From positions 1 to 64,000 of the forward strand of contig NZ_JAQMUE010000021.1 in NCBI RefSeq assembly GCF_028330985.1: DNA of 64,000 bases, given 5' to 3'. The notes under the pieces are model-generated. The model was not told where the DNA came from, did not search any database, and saw only the letters and a program-made list of their open reading frames with translations. The translations under genes were made by a program, and so were the position numbers. The stretch comes from Roseofilum reptotaenium CS-1145. Lineage in GTDB: Bacteria > Cyanobacteriota > Cyanobacteriia > Cyanobacteriales > Desertifilaceae. This document shows positions 46,208-55,301 of this stretch, in pieces (positions within the stretch are counted from its first letter, which is position 1; each line of letters opens with the position of its first letter).

Positions 46208-47434
46208 ATGGAGCATCAAGAACAATCTTTAGTTATTCCCCGTTCAGCTTATCTTCACATTCCCTTTTGTCGTCGTCGCTGCTTCTACTGTGATTTTGCC
46301 ATTTCTGTGGTCGGCGATCGCCGTTGGGGAGACAATTCCCCAGCCATTTCTCACTATATCGAGGTCTTAAGTTCTGAAATTGAACAGACTCCTCCTCGCG
46401 GTTCATCCTTAGAGACGGTGTTTTTTGGGGGGGGAACCCCATCCTTGCTCAGTGTCAGTCAACTCGAGCAACTGTTAAACACCCTCGAACGCCACTTTGG
46501 GTTAACCTCCACTGCCGAAATTTCCATGGAAATTGACCCTGGAACTTTCGATCTCAAGAAGTTACAAGGTTTTCTTGCTCTAGGAGTCAATCGGATTAGT
46601 TTAGGGGTACAGTCCTTTGATAACCAACTTTTAAAACTGTGTGGGCGATCGCATACTGTCAACGAAATTTATCAGGCGATCGGTTGGCTTCATCAAGCAC
46701 AAGTCGATAACTTCAGTATAGACCTGATCTCTGGTTTACCCGAGCAGACCTCTGAACAATGGCAAAAAACCCTACAAATCGCCCTCGATATTTCCCCGCC
46801 CCACCTCTCCATCTATGACCTAATTATCGAACCAATGACTGTCTTTGAGCGGCGCTATGAAGCAGGAAAACTAATCCTTCCCAGCGATGACAGCAGTGCC
46901 CAATTTTATCGCTTAACTTCCCAAATCTTAAGGCAAGCTGGTTACGATCACTATGAAATTTCCAACTATGCTCGCCCTGGATATCATTGTCGCCATAACC
47001 GTGTCTATTGGCACAACCAGTCCTACTACGGGTGGGGGATGGGAGCTGCTAGTTACATTGATGGTATCCGATTTATTCGACCCCGCACCCGAAAAACTTA
47101 CTATCAATGGCTGCAAGATGGGGGAGTGATGGACACTCCTCCTCTCTCGTCCACCGAAGAGTTTCTAGAAACTCTGATGCTCGGTCTTCGGCTTGCAGAA
47201 GGTCTATCTTTAAAGACCTTAACCCATCAATTTGGTTATCCTCCTTTGCAACAGTTGAGTCCAAGTTGGTATCCCTACTATCAACAAGGATGGATTAACC
47301 TCAACACCCCGAATGGACAACCTTGGCTTCCTGGACAGCCCTTACCTTCAACAGGTCAGATCTCTCTAAGCGATCCAGAAGGCTTCCTCTTTTCTAACAC
47401 AGTTTTAGCTGAGATGTTCCAAGTGTTTAGTTAA
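46208..47434 (+). CDS. hemW: Radical SAM heme chaperone HemW
   Basis: About 408 aa. The radical SAM cluster site CRRRCFYC (CxxxCxxC) follows YLHIPF near residue 20. FFGGGTPSLL, MEIDPGTF, RISLGVQSFDNQLL and the C-terminal HemN_C domain with NRVYWHNQSYYGWGMGAASY follow. HemW inserts heme into respiratory proteins and lacks coproporphyrinogen oxidase activity, which distinguishes it from HemN; the short N-terminus fits HemW. Start ATG 46208 is preceded by AAAGG; the in-frame GTG at 46196 is less likely. Confidence 0.92.
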   Translation: MEHQEQSLVIPRSAYLHIPFCRRRCFYCDFAISVVGDRRWGDNSPAISHYIEVLSSEIEQTPPRGSSLETVFFGGGTPSLLSVSQLEQLLNTLERHFGLTSTAEISMEIDPGTFDLKKLQGFLALGVNRISLGVQSFDNQLLKLCGRSHTVNEIYQAIGWLHQAQVDNFSIDLISGLPEQTSEQWQKTLQIALDISPPHLSIYDLIIEPMTVFERRYEAGKLILPSDDSSAQFYRLTSQILRQAGYDHYEISNYARPGYHCRHNRVYWHNQSYYGWGMGAASYIDGIRFIRPRTRKTYYQWLQDGGVMDTPPLSSTEEFLETLMLGLRLAEGLSLKTLTHQFGYPPLQQLSPSWYPYYQQGWINLNTPNGQPWLPGQPLPSTGQISLSDPEGFLFSNTVLAEMFQVFS

Positions 47435-47453
47435 GCACTTCGCGCTAGGGAAT
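47433..47453 (-). repeat. Inverted copy of the heptamer plus mini-hairpin module
   Basis: Read on the minus strand: ATTCCCTAGCGCGAAGTGCT, the same module as at 10927-10949 with one stem mismatch. It sits directly at the hemW stop codon, between convergent hemW and glmU. Confidence 0.6.
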
Positions 47454-47532
47454 GGGGAATAGGAAAAAAAGGCAAGAGGCAAGAAGCAAGAGAAAATCTC
47501 TATGTCTCCCTATCTCCCTATCCCCCTATCTC

Positions 47533-48894
47533 CTAATCCTGAGAAACCTCTTTCGGTCGCCATCCGGGACGCACTTTTTGGGGAGCGCGGGCGACAACTA
47601 GAGCATCATTTTCTACATCTTTGGTGACCACCGATCCGGCTCCAATGGTGACATCTTCACCGATGGTAATGGGAGCGACTAGGACACTATTAGAACCGGT
47701 TTTCGTGCGATCGCCAATCACCGTTTTATGCTTCTGGTAGCCATCATAATTGGCGGTAATCGTGCCTGCCCCCACATTCACCTGTTGACCGAGTTGGGAA
47801 TCCCCAAGATAGGACAAATGAGCTACATTCGTGCGATCGCCCACTTGGGACTTCTTGATCTCCACAAAATTACCCACCCGACAACCCGCTCCAATTTCGG
47901 CCTGCCCTCTTAGATGAGCATAGGGGCCAATTCTCGTACTAGATTTTACCCAACTATCACTAATCACCGAATAGAGAATCGTCACCTGTTCCCCAATCTC
48001 ACTATTCTCTATCAAACTCCCTGGCCCAATCCGACACGCCGACCCAATCACCGTGTTTCCACGAAGGTGAGTTTGCGGTTCAATCACCACATCCGAACCA
48101 ATTTGTACCGTATCATCAATGGTAATACTATCGGGATCGATCAACGTTACCCCCGCCTTCATCCACTCCTCTTTAATCCGGTCTTGTAGAATCTGATGGG
48201 CTGTTGCCAACTGTTTGCGGTCATTAATCCCTAAAATCTCCTGGTAATCCTCCACATCCAAGGTCATCACCCGGTCTAAATAATTGACCGCATCGGTTAA
48301 ATAATACTCTTGCTGGTCATTCTCTGACTTTAACTGGGGTAAAACCTCGGCCAGTTGCGGCCAATTAAAGCAATAGACTCCCGCATTAATCCGCCGATTT
48401 TGTCGTTGAGCTGTCGTACAATCGCGGTCTTCGACAATTTGTTGTAGTAGATTATCGCTATCCGAAAAAACTCGCCCATACCCTTTGGGATGGGGATGCT
48501 GGGCGGTTAAAATCGTCGCTCCATTGCCTTCGCTCTTATGGGTTGCCAGTAAATGACTAATCGTTTCTGGTCGTAATAGGGGCACATCCCCATTAAGCAC
48601 CAGTAAATCCCCGGTGAATCCTTCTAAATAGGGGAGAATCTGCTGAACTGCATGACCGGTTCCCAATTGTTGACTTTGGGTGACAAACTCCAATCCCGGT
48701 AAATCCGTCAGAGATTCCTGAACCAGATCCCCCCGATATCCCACAATCACCAACTGACGCACGGGAGAAATGAGGTGACAACTCTCAAGTACTCGTTGAA
48801 CTAAAGAACGTCCTCCTAGGGGATGCAAGACTTTGGGTAACTCCGATTTCATCCGGGTTCCCCGTCCTGCCGCTAAGATTGCTACTGCTACCAT
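47533..48894 (-). CDS. glmU: Bifunctional GlcN-1-P acetyltransferase / UDP-GlcNAc pyrophosphorylase
   Basis: 453 aa enzyme making UDP-GlcNAc for peptidoglycan and glycans. The N-terminal pyrophosphorylase has [20 protein letters not shown] and [10 protein letters not shown]. From about residue 250 a left-handed beta-helix of hexapeptide repeats forms the acetyltransferase ([46 protein letters not shown]). Both halves look active. glmS, the upstream step, is 2.6 kb away on the other strand. It is convergent with hemW. Confidence 0.96.
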   Translation of the reverse strand: MVAVAILAAGRGTRMKSELPKVLHPLGGRSLVQRVLESCHLISPVRQLVIVGYRGDLVQESLTDLPGLEFVTQSQQLGTGHAVQQILPYLEGFTGDLLVLNGDVPLLRPETISHLLATHKSEGNGATILTAQHPHPKGYGRVFSDSDNLLQQIVEDRDCTTAQRQNRRINAGVYCFNWPQLAEVLPQLKSENDQQEYYLTDAVNYLDRVMTLDVEDYQEILGINDRKQLATAHQILQDRIKEEWMKAGVTLIDPDSITIDDTVQIGSDVVIEPQTHLRGNTVIGSACRIGPGSLIENSEIGEQVTILYSVISDSWVKSSTRIGPYAHLRGQAEIGAGCRVGNFVEIKKSQVGDRTNVAHLSYLGDSQLGQQVNVGAGTITANYDGYQKHKTVIGDRTKTGSNSVLVAPITIGEDVTIGAGSVVTKDVENDALVVARAPQKVRPGWRPKEVSQD

Positions 48895-49601
<707 letters not shown>

Positions 49602-49660
49602 AAGCGGATTCATTAATGCCTTGCCCTTGGGTTCATCCTGAATCTTGAGGCCAAGTTTCA

Positions 49661-49688
49661 AGGGGGAGTTGTTCAACTCCCTCTTTTT
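49661..49688 (+). terminator. Terminator of psaC
   Basis: GGGAGTTG (49664-49671) pairs with CAACTCCC (49674-49681) around two Ts, followed by TCTTTTT. Classic intrinsic terminator 60 nt after the psaC stop. Confidence 0.92.
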
Positions 49689-49741
49689 GGTAAGTCGAAA
49701 ACTAAAATAACTTATTATTAAATATTGAGCTATATCGACCC

Positions 49742-50347
49742 ATGACTTACACCCAAGCCAAACTTCTCAGCTTTGAGGAATTTATCACCCAATACGGCGA
49801 TAATACTCGCTACGAACTTATTGATGGAGAACTCAGAGACATGGAACCCACAGGGCCTCATGAAGCAGTTGCGGGGTGTATTGTAGGAAGAATCTATGTG
49901 GAGATTTTTCGTTCCCATCTCAATTGGTTGATTCCAAAAACTGGTTTGATAAAACCTCTTTACGCTGAAGCTACGGCTTTACGTCCTGATGTTATTGTTT
50001 TAGATCGAGATGAATTGAGCAAAGAACCCCTTTGGGAAAAAGAACCGGTTATTTGTAATGGAAGTACTGTTTGCCTTGTTGCTGAAGTGGTGAGTACCAA
50101 CTGGCAAGATGATTATGCGAGAAAGGTGGAAGAATATGCTTTTTTGAAAATTCCGGAATATTGGATTGTGGACTTTAGAGGTTTGGGTGGCTTACAATTT
50201 ATCGGCAATCCCAAACAACCGACTTTGACGATTTGCCAATTGGTAAACGGCGTTTATGAGCAGCAACAATATCGTTTGGGAGACTCAATTCATTCTTACC
50301 TGTTTCCTGAGTTACAACTCAAACTTGACGATATTATGCCAAGTTAA
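49742..50347 (+). CDS. Uma2-family (DUF820) putative endonuclease
   Basis: 201 aa PD-(D/E)xK-fold protein of the Uma2 family, hugely expanded in cyanobacteria. Landmarks: LLSFEEFITQYGDNTRYELI, DGELRDMEPTGPHE, ATALRPDVIVLDRDE (the Asp of the nuclease core), CLVAEVVSTNWQDDYARK (the E of the core and the following K) and YAFLKIPEYWIVDFRG. All core residues appear present, so it may be active. Cellular role is unknown. It sits at the edge of a decayed accessory segment. Confidence 0.88.
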   Translation: MTYTQAKLLSFEEFITQYGDNTRYELIDGELRDMEPTGPHEAVAGCIVGRIYVEIFRSHLNWLIPKTGLIKPLYAEATALRPDVIVLDRDELSKEPLWEKEPVICNGSTVCLVAEVVSTNWQDDYARKVEEYAFLKIPEYWIVDFRGLGGLQFIGNPKQPTLTICQLVNGVYEQQQYRLGDSIHSYLFPELQLKLDDIMPS

Positions 50348-50388
50348 AACTCTGCATATGAATTGGGGATTCTGAAGGGAAGGTTAAC

Positions 50389-50520
50389 ATGACCGAGAGG
50401 CTGATCTCACTGCCGATGGAAAAAATTGCTGAATTTCGCCAAAAGTTGAATGTGACAGAGCCTGCCTTATTCGGCTCCATTCTACGGCATGATTTTAATG
50501 CCAATATAGGGGATGTGCGA
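50389..50520 (+). pseudogene. Remnant of an MNT-type nucleotidyltransferase (antitoxin-like)
   Basis: The frame starts LISLPMEKIAEFRQKLNV, then ALFGSILRHDFNAN, the beginning of a minimal nucleotidyltransferase with the GSxLR signature. The following catalytic DxD block is missing, and the sequence turns into an unrelated Arg- and Pro-rich reading. Such proteins pair with HEPN toxins as antitoxins. Here only about 45 residues remain. Confidence 0.7.
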
Positions 50521-50597
50521 CGATCGCAAAGATTTAGAAGAAGACATCCAGTCTTTACCACAGTTTGTACCGCTTGTACCGCGCCCCCCTCCCCCCT

Positions 50598-50678
50598 ATG
50601 TTTGGCTGCGATCACGATCACATTACTCTCTCTGATGATTTTGATGCGACCTTAGATGAGTTTCAGGATTATAGCTAA
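50598..50678 (+). pseudogene. Remnant of a Phd-type antitoxin (C-terminal end)
   Basis: A short frame ending ITLSDDFDATLDEFQDYS, which matches the C-terminal tail of Phd/YefM antitoxins that precede VapC toxins. The stop TAA overlaps the next ATG (TAATG), the usual coupling in such pairs. The DNA-binding N-terminus is gone. Confidence 0.65.
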
Positions 50679-50793
50679 TGCGCTTCCTGCTGGATACTCA
50701 TGCCTTACTGTGGTTTTTACCGGAAGTGCCAATTTAAGCGATCTCGTCCGCAACTGGATGGAAGATCCTCAACATCACAAGCCGATTCGTACG
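50678..50793 (+). pseudogene. Frameshifted remnant of a PIN-domain (VapC-like) toxin
   Basis: It begins MRFLLDTHALLWF, the start of a VapC-type PIN nuclease with its first catalytic Asp. A shift at the T run near 50712 moves the match to the next frame, which continues TGSANLSDLVRNWMEDPQHHK as in PIN toxins. In the first frame it stops at 50737. The rest of the gene is replaced by transposase-like sequence. Confidence 0.65.
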
Positions 50794-50925
50794 ATTAAGG
50801 CTCATAGTCGCCCTGCCCGTAGTTTGTTTCGCTATGGTTTTGACCTCCTACGCCGCTTTTTCATTGACCCGCTCTCTTTTTCTGACTCTCTCTTTCAGCC
50901 CATACAACTTTTGTCCTGTACTTAG
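50790..50925 (+). mobile_element. C-terminal fragment of an IS4-type transposase
   Basis: The peptide RSLFRYGFDLLRR, ending LLSCT before the TAG at 50925, resembles the C-terminal end of IS4-family transposases common in cyanobacteria (recalled). No terminal inverted repeats or catalytic DDE region remain, so it is a scar of a former insertion. Confidence 0.55.
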
Positions 50926-51381
50926 GAAAAGAATATCTCTAGTGACTTAACTCTTTGGCGAGAGTATGCCGATCGCGACTTTCAACGGTTCCAAAAACAA
51001 ATTGAAGCCAACTTAACCTATCTACGTGAAGGTTCACAACTCCTCGACAGTGCGATCGCCACCATTCGCGGTTTAGTCGAGATCGAACAAGCAGAGAGCG
51101 ATCGCATCTTACAACAGCAAAACGAAGATCTACTAGACGATATTCAAGCTTTGGGGTTTGCGGTCGGTGTAGGCGCAATTTTAGCCTCAACATCCGGTTT
51201 AATTATACAGCCATGGGATTCCCAAAACCGTGACAATATAACCGATATTCAGCTGATTCATCCCTTTTTAGTGGCATTTTTGGGCAGTATAGCGCTGGCA
51301 CTGTCGGCCTTTTGCTGGATGAGACGCTTGCTAAAGAATAAACGAAACCGAAACCGTAAAAAATCAGACTCAATAAAATGA
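50926..51381 (+). pseudogene. 5'-truncated membrane protein
   Basis: Open frame directly after the transposase stop with no start codon of its own before TTG 51151. It reads as a real protein: charged helix WREYADRDFQRFQKQIEANL, coiled segment LREGSQLLDSAIATIRGLVE, then two membrane helices (FAVGVGAILASTSGLI and FLVAFLGSIALALSAF) and a basic tail. The N-terminus was probably lost to the insertion. Family is not recognised. Confidence 0.6.
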
Positions 51382-51543
51382 GGATTGGCGATCTCCGGAA
51401 AAATTCTGCCGAACCATCCGATGAATGAACGAATCCCACGAAGAAACTGTTAGCATAAACAGCTAAGGGGAACAGGGTGGCCCTAGTTCTCCGTCTACAA
51501 CCCCCCAGTTTCGTAATCAATACAACTCGGAGTAATCGATTCA

Positions 51544-53463
51544 ATGTGTGGAATTGTTGGCTACATTGGCACTCAAGAAGCTCAGGATATTCTCCTTTCT
51601 GGATTAGAGAAGCTGGAATATCGAGGTTATGATTCGGCAGGCGTTGCCATGATTTCTGAAGGCGAACTGCACGCCATCAAAGCTAAAGGAAAGTTGTATA
51701 ATTTGCGCGATAAGCTCAGGGGAGTTGAAGACAAGGCGCGGTTGGGAATTGGCCATACTCGATGGGCGACTCATGGTAAACCGGAGGAGTATAATGCTCA
51801 TCCCCATACGAATAAACAGGAAACGGTGGCGGTGGTGCAAAATGGAATTGTGGAAAATTATCGGGAACTGCGAGAAGAATTGAAGGCAAAAGGTCATGAG
51901 TTTGTTTCCGATACAGACACTGAGGTGATTCCCCATCTGATTTCTGACTATTTATCGAGTAATCCCAGTTCTTTCCTAGAAGCTGTGAGGCAAACGGTGA
52001 ACCGGTTAGAGGGGGCATTTGCCCTTGCCGTTATTTCGACCCAATTTCCCGATGAACTGATTGTAGTTCGCCAACAAGCTCCCCTGGTGATTGGATTTGG
52101 TCAAGGGGAATTTTTCTGCGCCTCCGATACCCCTGCTCTGGTTTCCCATACCCATATTATTCTGCCCTTAGATAACGGAGAAATGGCTCGTCTGACTCCC
52201 CTGGGAGTTGAAGTTTATGATTTCCGGGGAGAGCGACGGGTTAAATACCCCCAAACCCTGAACTGGAATCCCAGCAGCGCCGAAAAACAAGGATTTCGCC
52301 ACTTTATGCTCAAAGAAATTTATGAGCAACCAACGGTTCTGCGAACCCAACTTGATGCCTATTTTGACCCCGAATGGTATCTCCAACCCCAGGATAAAAC
52401 CCGTTCTAGCCAGTCTTCCCTGTCTGTCTCCTCCCAGGGACTGGTGCAACTCAATTTGCCTAAGAGCTTGTATGAAAACTTAGAGCAAATTTATATTGTG
52501 GCTTGTGGAACCAGTTGGCACGCGGCGTTAGTTGGAAAGCATTTGCTAGAGCAGTGGGCGGGTATTCCGACTTGTGTTCAATATGCCTCGGAGTTTCGCT
52601 ACTCTCCCCCTCCTTTAACAGCCAATACGTTAACGATTGGGGTTACTCAGTCAGGAGAAACGGCGGATACTCTGGCAGCTTTAGGGATGGAACAAGAGCG
52701 GCGCAAGGCCCACCCTTTAAGTGCCTATCAACCCCGAATGCTGGGCATTACAAATCGGCCGGAAAGTTCGTTGGGTCGGTTGATTCCTTATATTATTAAT
52801 ACCCATGCCAATTTAGAGGTGGGAGTGGCAGCAACGAAAACGTTTAGTGCTCAGGTGATGGCGTTTTATGCTTTGGCGTTGGATTTAGCCGATCGCCGTC
52901 AGTCCCTGAAACCGGAGGTTATCGAGAGTATCATCAAGAAGTTACGGGAATTACCAGCGCTGATTGAGAGGCTGATTGAAGAGCAGGATCGTTATATTGG
53001 TGAGTTGGCCCATCAGTTTAATGAAACGAGCGATTTTATCTTTTTGGGTCGGGGGATCAATTTTCCTATTGCCTTAGAAGGGGCATTGAAGCTCAAAGAA
53101 ATCAGTTATATTCATGCAGAGGGCTATCCGGCTGGTGAAATGAAACATGGCCCTATTGCCCTGTTAGATGCAAAAGTGCCTGTTGTGGCGATCGCTACTC
53201 CTGGAGATCTCTATGAAAAAGTGCTCTCCAATGCCCAAGAAGCCAAAGCCAGAGATGCTCGTTTAATTGGAGTGACCCCTAAAAACTCCCTCGAAGCTCA
53301 GGATATTTTCAACCAAATCTTAGCCATTCCTACGGTCGATGAGTTTCTCTCTCCTTTGGTTACAGTGATTCCTCTCCAGTTACTGGCTTACCACATTGCT
53401 GCCCTTAGAGGTCTTGATGTCGATCAACCTCGCAATCTGGCTAAGTCGGTGACCGTAGAGTAG
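51544..53463 (+). CDS. glmS: Glutamine-fructose-6-phosphate transaminase
   Basis: 639 aa enzyme making glucosamine-6-phosphate, the entry to UDP-GlcNAc. Cys2 (MCGIVGYIG) is the nucleophile of the N-terminal glutaminase domain; GHTRWATHG and NGIVENYREL follow. Two SIS isomerase domains cover about 310-639 (ACGTSWHAAL, GVTQSGETADTLAAL, ATKTFSAQV, FLGRGINFPIALEGALKLKEISYIHAEG split across the second domain). It ends LAKSVTVE as expected. No glmS ribozyme was looked for beyond a glance and none is known in cyanobacteria. Confidence 0.97.
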   Translation: MCGIVGYIGTQEAQDILLSGLEKLEYRGYDSAGVAMISEGELHAIKAKGKLYNLRDKLRGVEDKARLGIGHTRWATHGKPEEYNAHPHTNKQETVAVVQNGIVENYRELREELKAKGHEFVSDTDTEVIPHLISDYLSSNPSSFLEAVRQTVNRLEGAFALAVISTQFPDELIVVRQQAPLVIGFGQGEFFCASDTPALVSHTHIILPLDNGEMARLTPLGVEVYDFRGERRVKYPQTLNWNPSSAEKQGFRHFMLKEIYEQPTVLRTQLDAYFDPEWYLQPQDKTRSSQSSLSVSSQGLVQLNLPKSLYENLEQIYIVACGTSWHAALVGKHLLEQWAGIPTCVQYASEFRYSPPPLTANTLTIGVTQSGETADTLAALGMEQERRKAHPLSAYQPRMLGITNRPESSLGRLIPYIINTHANLEVGVAATKTFSAQVMAFYALALDLADRRQSLKPEVIESIIKKLRELPALIERLIEEQDRYIGELAHQFNETSDFIFLGRGINFPIALEGALKLKEISYIHAEGYPAGEMKHGPIALLDAKVPVVAIATPGDLYEKVLSNAQEAKARDARLIGVTPKNSLEAQDIFNQILAIPTVDEFLSPLVTVIPLQLLAYHIAALRGLDVDQPRNLAKSVTVE

Positions 53464-53509
53464 GCGGATAAGGGGAGACGCGGGGGCATGGGGACACGGG
53501 GATAGCTGA

Positions 53510-53551
53510 TTACCTATTTCCTGTTACCTATTGCCTATTGCCTATTGCCTC
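53510..53551. repeat. TTGCCTA/TTACCTA heptamer array after glmS
   Basis: Successive 7-bp units TTACCTA, TTGCCTA, TTGCCTA and TTGCCTC, a variant of the TTCCCTA arrays elsewhere in the window. Confidence 0.85.
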
Positions 53552-53732
53552 ACGGATAAAAAAAACTTTTCGATGCAAGTCTTCCCTTTCCTAGCGTGTT
53601 ATGCTATTGTGAGGAAGTAACAAGAAAAATAATTCCTAGCTGTTCTTGTTCTCTAATTCTGCAGAATCCTCACGAGAAACCTAACTCGCCACTAGGAAAG
53701 TACACATAGAAAAGATTTGACAAACTTCAAAT

Positions 53733-53963
53733 ATGAATCAAGGTTGTATGAAACAACAGGTTGTTCACCCAATGTTTAAACTGCAAACCAAAGTGAAATC
53801 ATTGGTTGATTCTAATATCCTAAAACCGACAGATGGCATTTGGAAAATGGCATTTTTGTATGGCGATCAGTGGAAATATTGGAAAAAAGAATTGAAAGCC
53901 TATGACTTCTCTATGCAAGACCCGGTGAGTGAACTCCTAGCTGTAGAAGAATGGGAAGACTAA
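53733..53963 (+). CDS. DUF4327-like small protein
   Basis: 76 aa. It shares size, layout and the closing pattern (LLAVEEWED here, LLGREDWRED in the protein at 4534), plus a matching middle with VKSLVDSNILKPTDGIW aligned to ARHLVDVGSVERLQPIY. I therefore call it a divergent DUF4327 paralogue. Cytosolic, acidic C-terminus, function unknown. Start ATG 53733; an inner ATG (53748) is possible. It stands alone between glmS and the convergent kinase gene. Confidence 0.65.
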   Translation: MNQGCMKQQVVHPMFKLQTKVKSLVDSNILKPTDGIWKMAFLYGDQWKYWKKELKAYDFSMQDPVSELLAVEEWED

Positions 53964-54024
53964 TGCAACGCTAAGGGCCAAGAACCCATTGTCAAAAAAA
54001 TAAGTTTCAAACCCCAAAACTCCT

Positions 54025-55260
54025 TTATCCCGTAATAGCTGAAAGTGCAGAGTCTAAAGCTTGCGCTAATCTTTCAGCATTGGGAAATCGATCGCGGGGT
54101 TTAGGAGCTGTTGTCTTTTCAATCACATCCCGCAGAGGTGGAGCGATCGCTTCCACAGACTGCAAATCTAAACGATAGGAGAGATCTCGGCGACGTTTAT
54201 AATACTTAAGCGGCTGTTCTCCAGTTAGTAAAAACACAAGTGTCGGCCCGATCGCATATAAATCTGATTGGGTTACTGGTTGTCCTCGATCCTGCTCCGG
54301 GGCACTATAGCCCTCTGCTCCAATCCGAGTTCCCAAGGGCGTTCCAATCTCCTTAACTGCTCCAAAATCAATCACCACAATCTGACGATCTAAGCGACGT
54401 AGCAATAGATTCGCCGGTTTAATATCCCGATGCACAATCGGGGGTGATTGGCTATGCAAATAACCCAAAATCTGGCAGGTTTGAATCATCAACTCAATGG
54501 CAACTGGTGCAGAAAACGGCCCCTGTTGATAGAGCAAGCGCTCTAAGTCCTCACCATGGATTAACTCCATCGCCAAATACTTTTTACCCTCCTCAATAAA
54601 CGAATCAAAAAAGCGAGGAATTCCGGGATAGTTCAACCCCTTCAGGGTGCGAGCTTCCCGGTCAAACAACTCCCTAGCCTTGGCAATGCGGGCTAAATCA
54701 GAATTCATCTCCTTAAGTACGATTAACGGAGATGAACTTTTTTTCGATGGAGGAGGATAGGCTAAATAGGTTGTTCCCATACCCCCTTGACCTAAAATTC
54801 GCAAAATCCGATAATCCCGCACTTGTTTTTCAACATGCAAGGGTTGACCACAATGGATACAAAACAAATTATTCGGAGCATTGCCTTCATGGGTGCATCC
54901 TGATGTAGTTGGAGGGGGAGCAATTGTCTGATTCAGAAAGGTAAGCTCTAAAGTTGGCCCCCCAGCAGCTAACTGGATCAGACTTTTGCTCTCGATTATC
55001 ATTTGGGAGATAGCTTGATGGTTCACCAGCGTGCCATTTGTGCCTCGGTTAGTGACTTTCCAGGCGATCGTTTCATCCGTCTGATGTGAAATGGGTTCTA
55101 ACTCCAAATGATACCGAGACACCAAATCATTAGAAAGCACCACTTCATTATCCTGGGCCCGGCCAATACGAACTTTCCCTTGAGGAGGAAATTTCCAGCT
55201 TTGCAGTGGCTCTCCTTTCTTCGGATCTAATAGAGTGAGGGCGATCGTCCCTTGTATCAT
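54025..55260 (-). CDS. FHA-domain serine/threonine protein kinase
   Basis: About 411 aa. An N-terminal FHA phosphothreonine-binding domain (about 10-115: VRIGRAQDNEVVLSNDLVSRYHLEL, split over the loops, then NRGTNGTLVNHQ) is joined to a small Cys-rich zinc ribbon (C-x8-CIHCGQPL) and then a kinase domain from about 150. The kinase has LGQGGMGTTYLAY, LKEMN with the ATP lysine, HRDIKPAN, VIDFGAV and YSAPEQ. It starts at ATG 55260; a TTG five codons earlier is in frame. It follows the PP2C phosphatase by 41 nt on the same strand, a classical kinase-phosphatase pair. Confidence 0.92.
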   Translation of the reverse strand: MIQGTIALTLLDPKKGEPLQSWKFPPQGKVRIGRAQDNEVVLSNDLVSRYHLELEPISHQTDETIAWKVTNRGTNGTLVNHQAISQMIIESKSLIQLAAGGPTLELTFLNQTIAPPPTTSGCTHEGNAPNNLFCIHCGQPLHVEKQVRDYRILRILGQGGMGTTYLAYPPPSKKSSSPLIVLKEMNSDLARIAKARELFDREARTLKGLNYPGIPRFFDSFIEEGKKYLAMELIHGEDLERLLYQQGPFSAPVAIELMIQTCQILGYLHSQSPPIVHRDIKPANLLLRRLDRQIVVIDFGAVKEIGTPLGTRIGAEGYSAPEQDRGQPVTQSDLYAIGPTLVFLLTGEQPLKYYKRRRDLSYRLDLQSVEAIAPPLRDVIEKTTAPKPRDRFPNAERLAQALDSALSAITG

Positions 55261-55301
55261 CTTGACGTATCTCAAACAGTATAGAACAACTCAATATTGA
55301 C

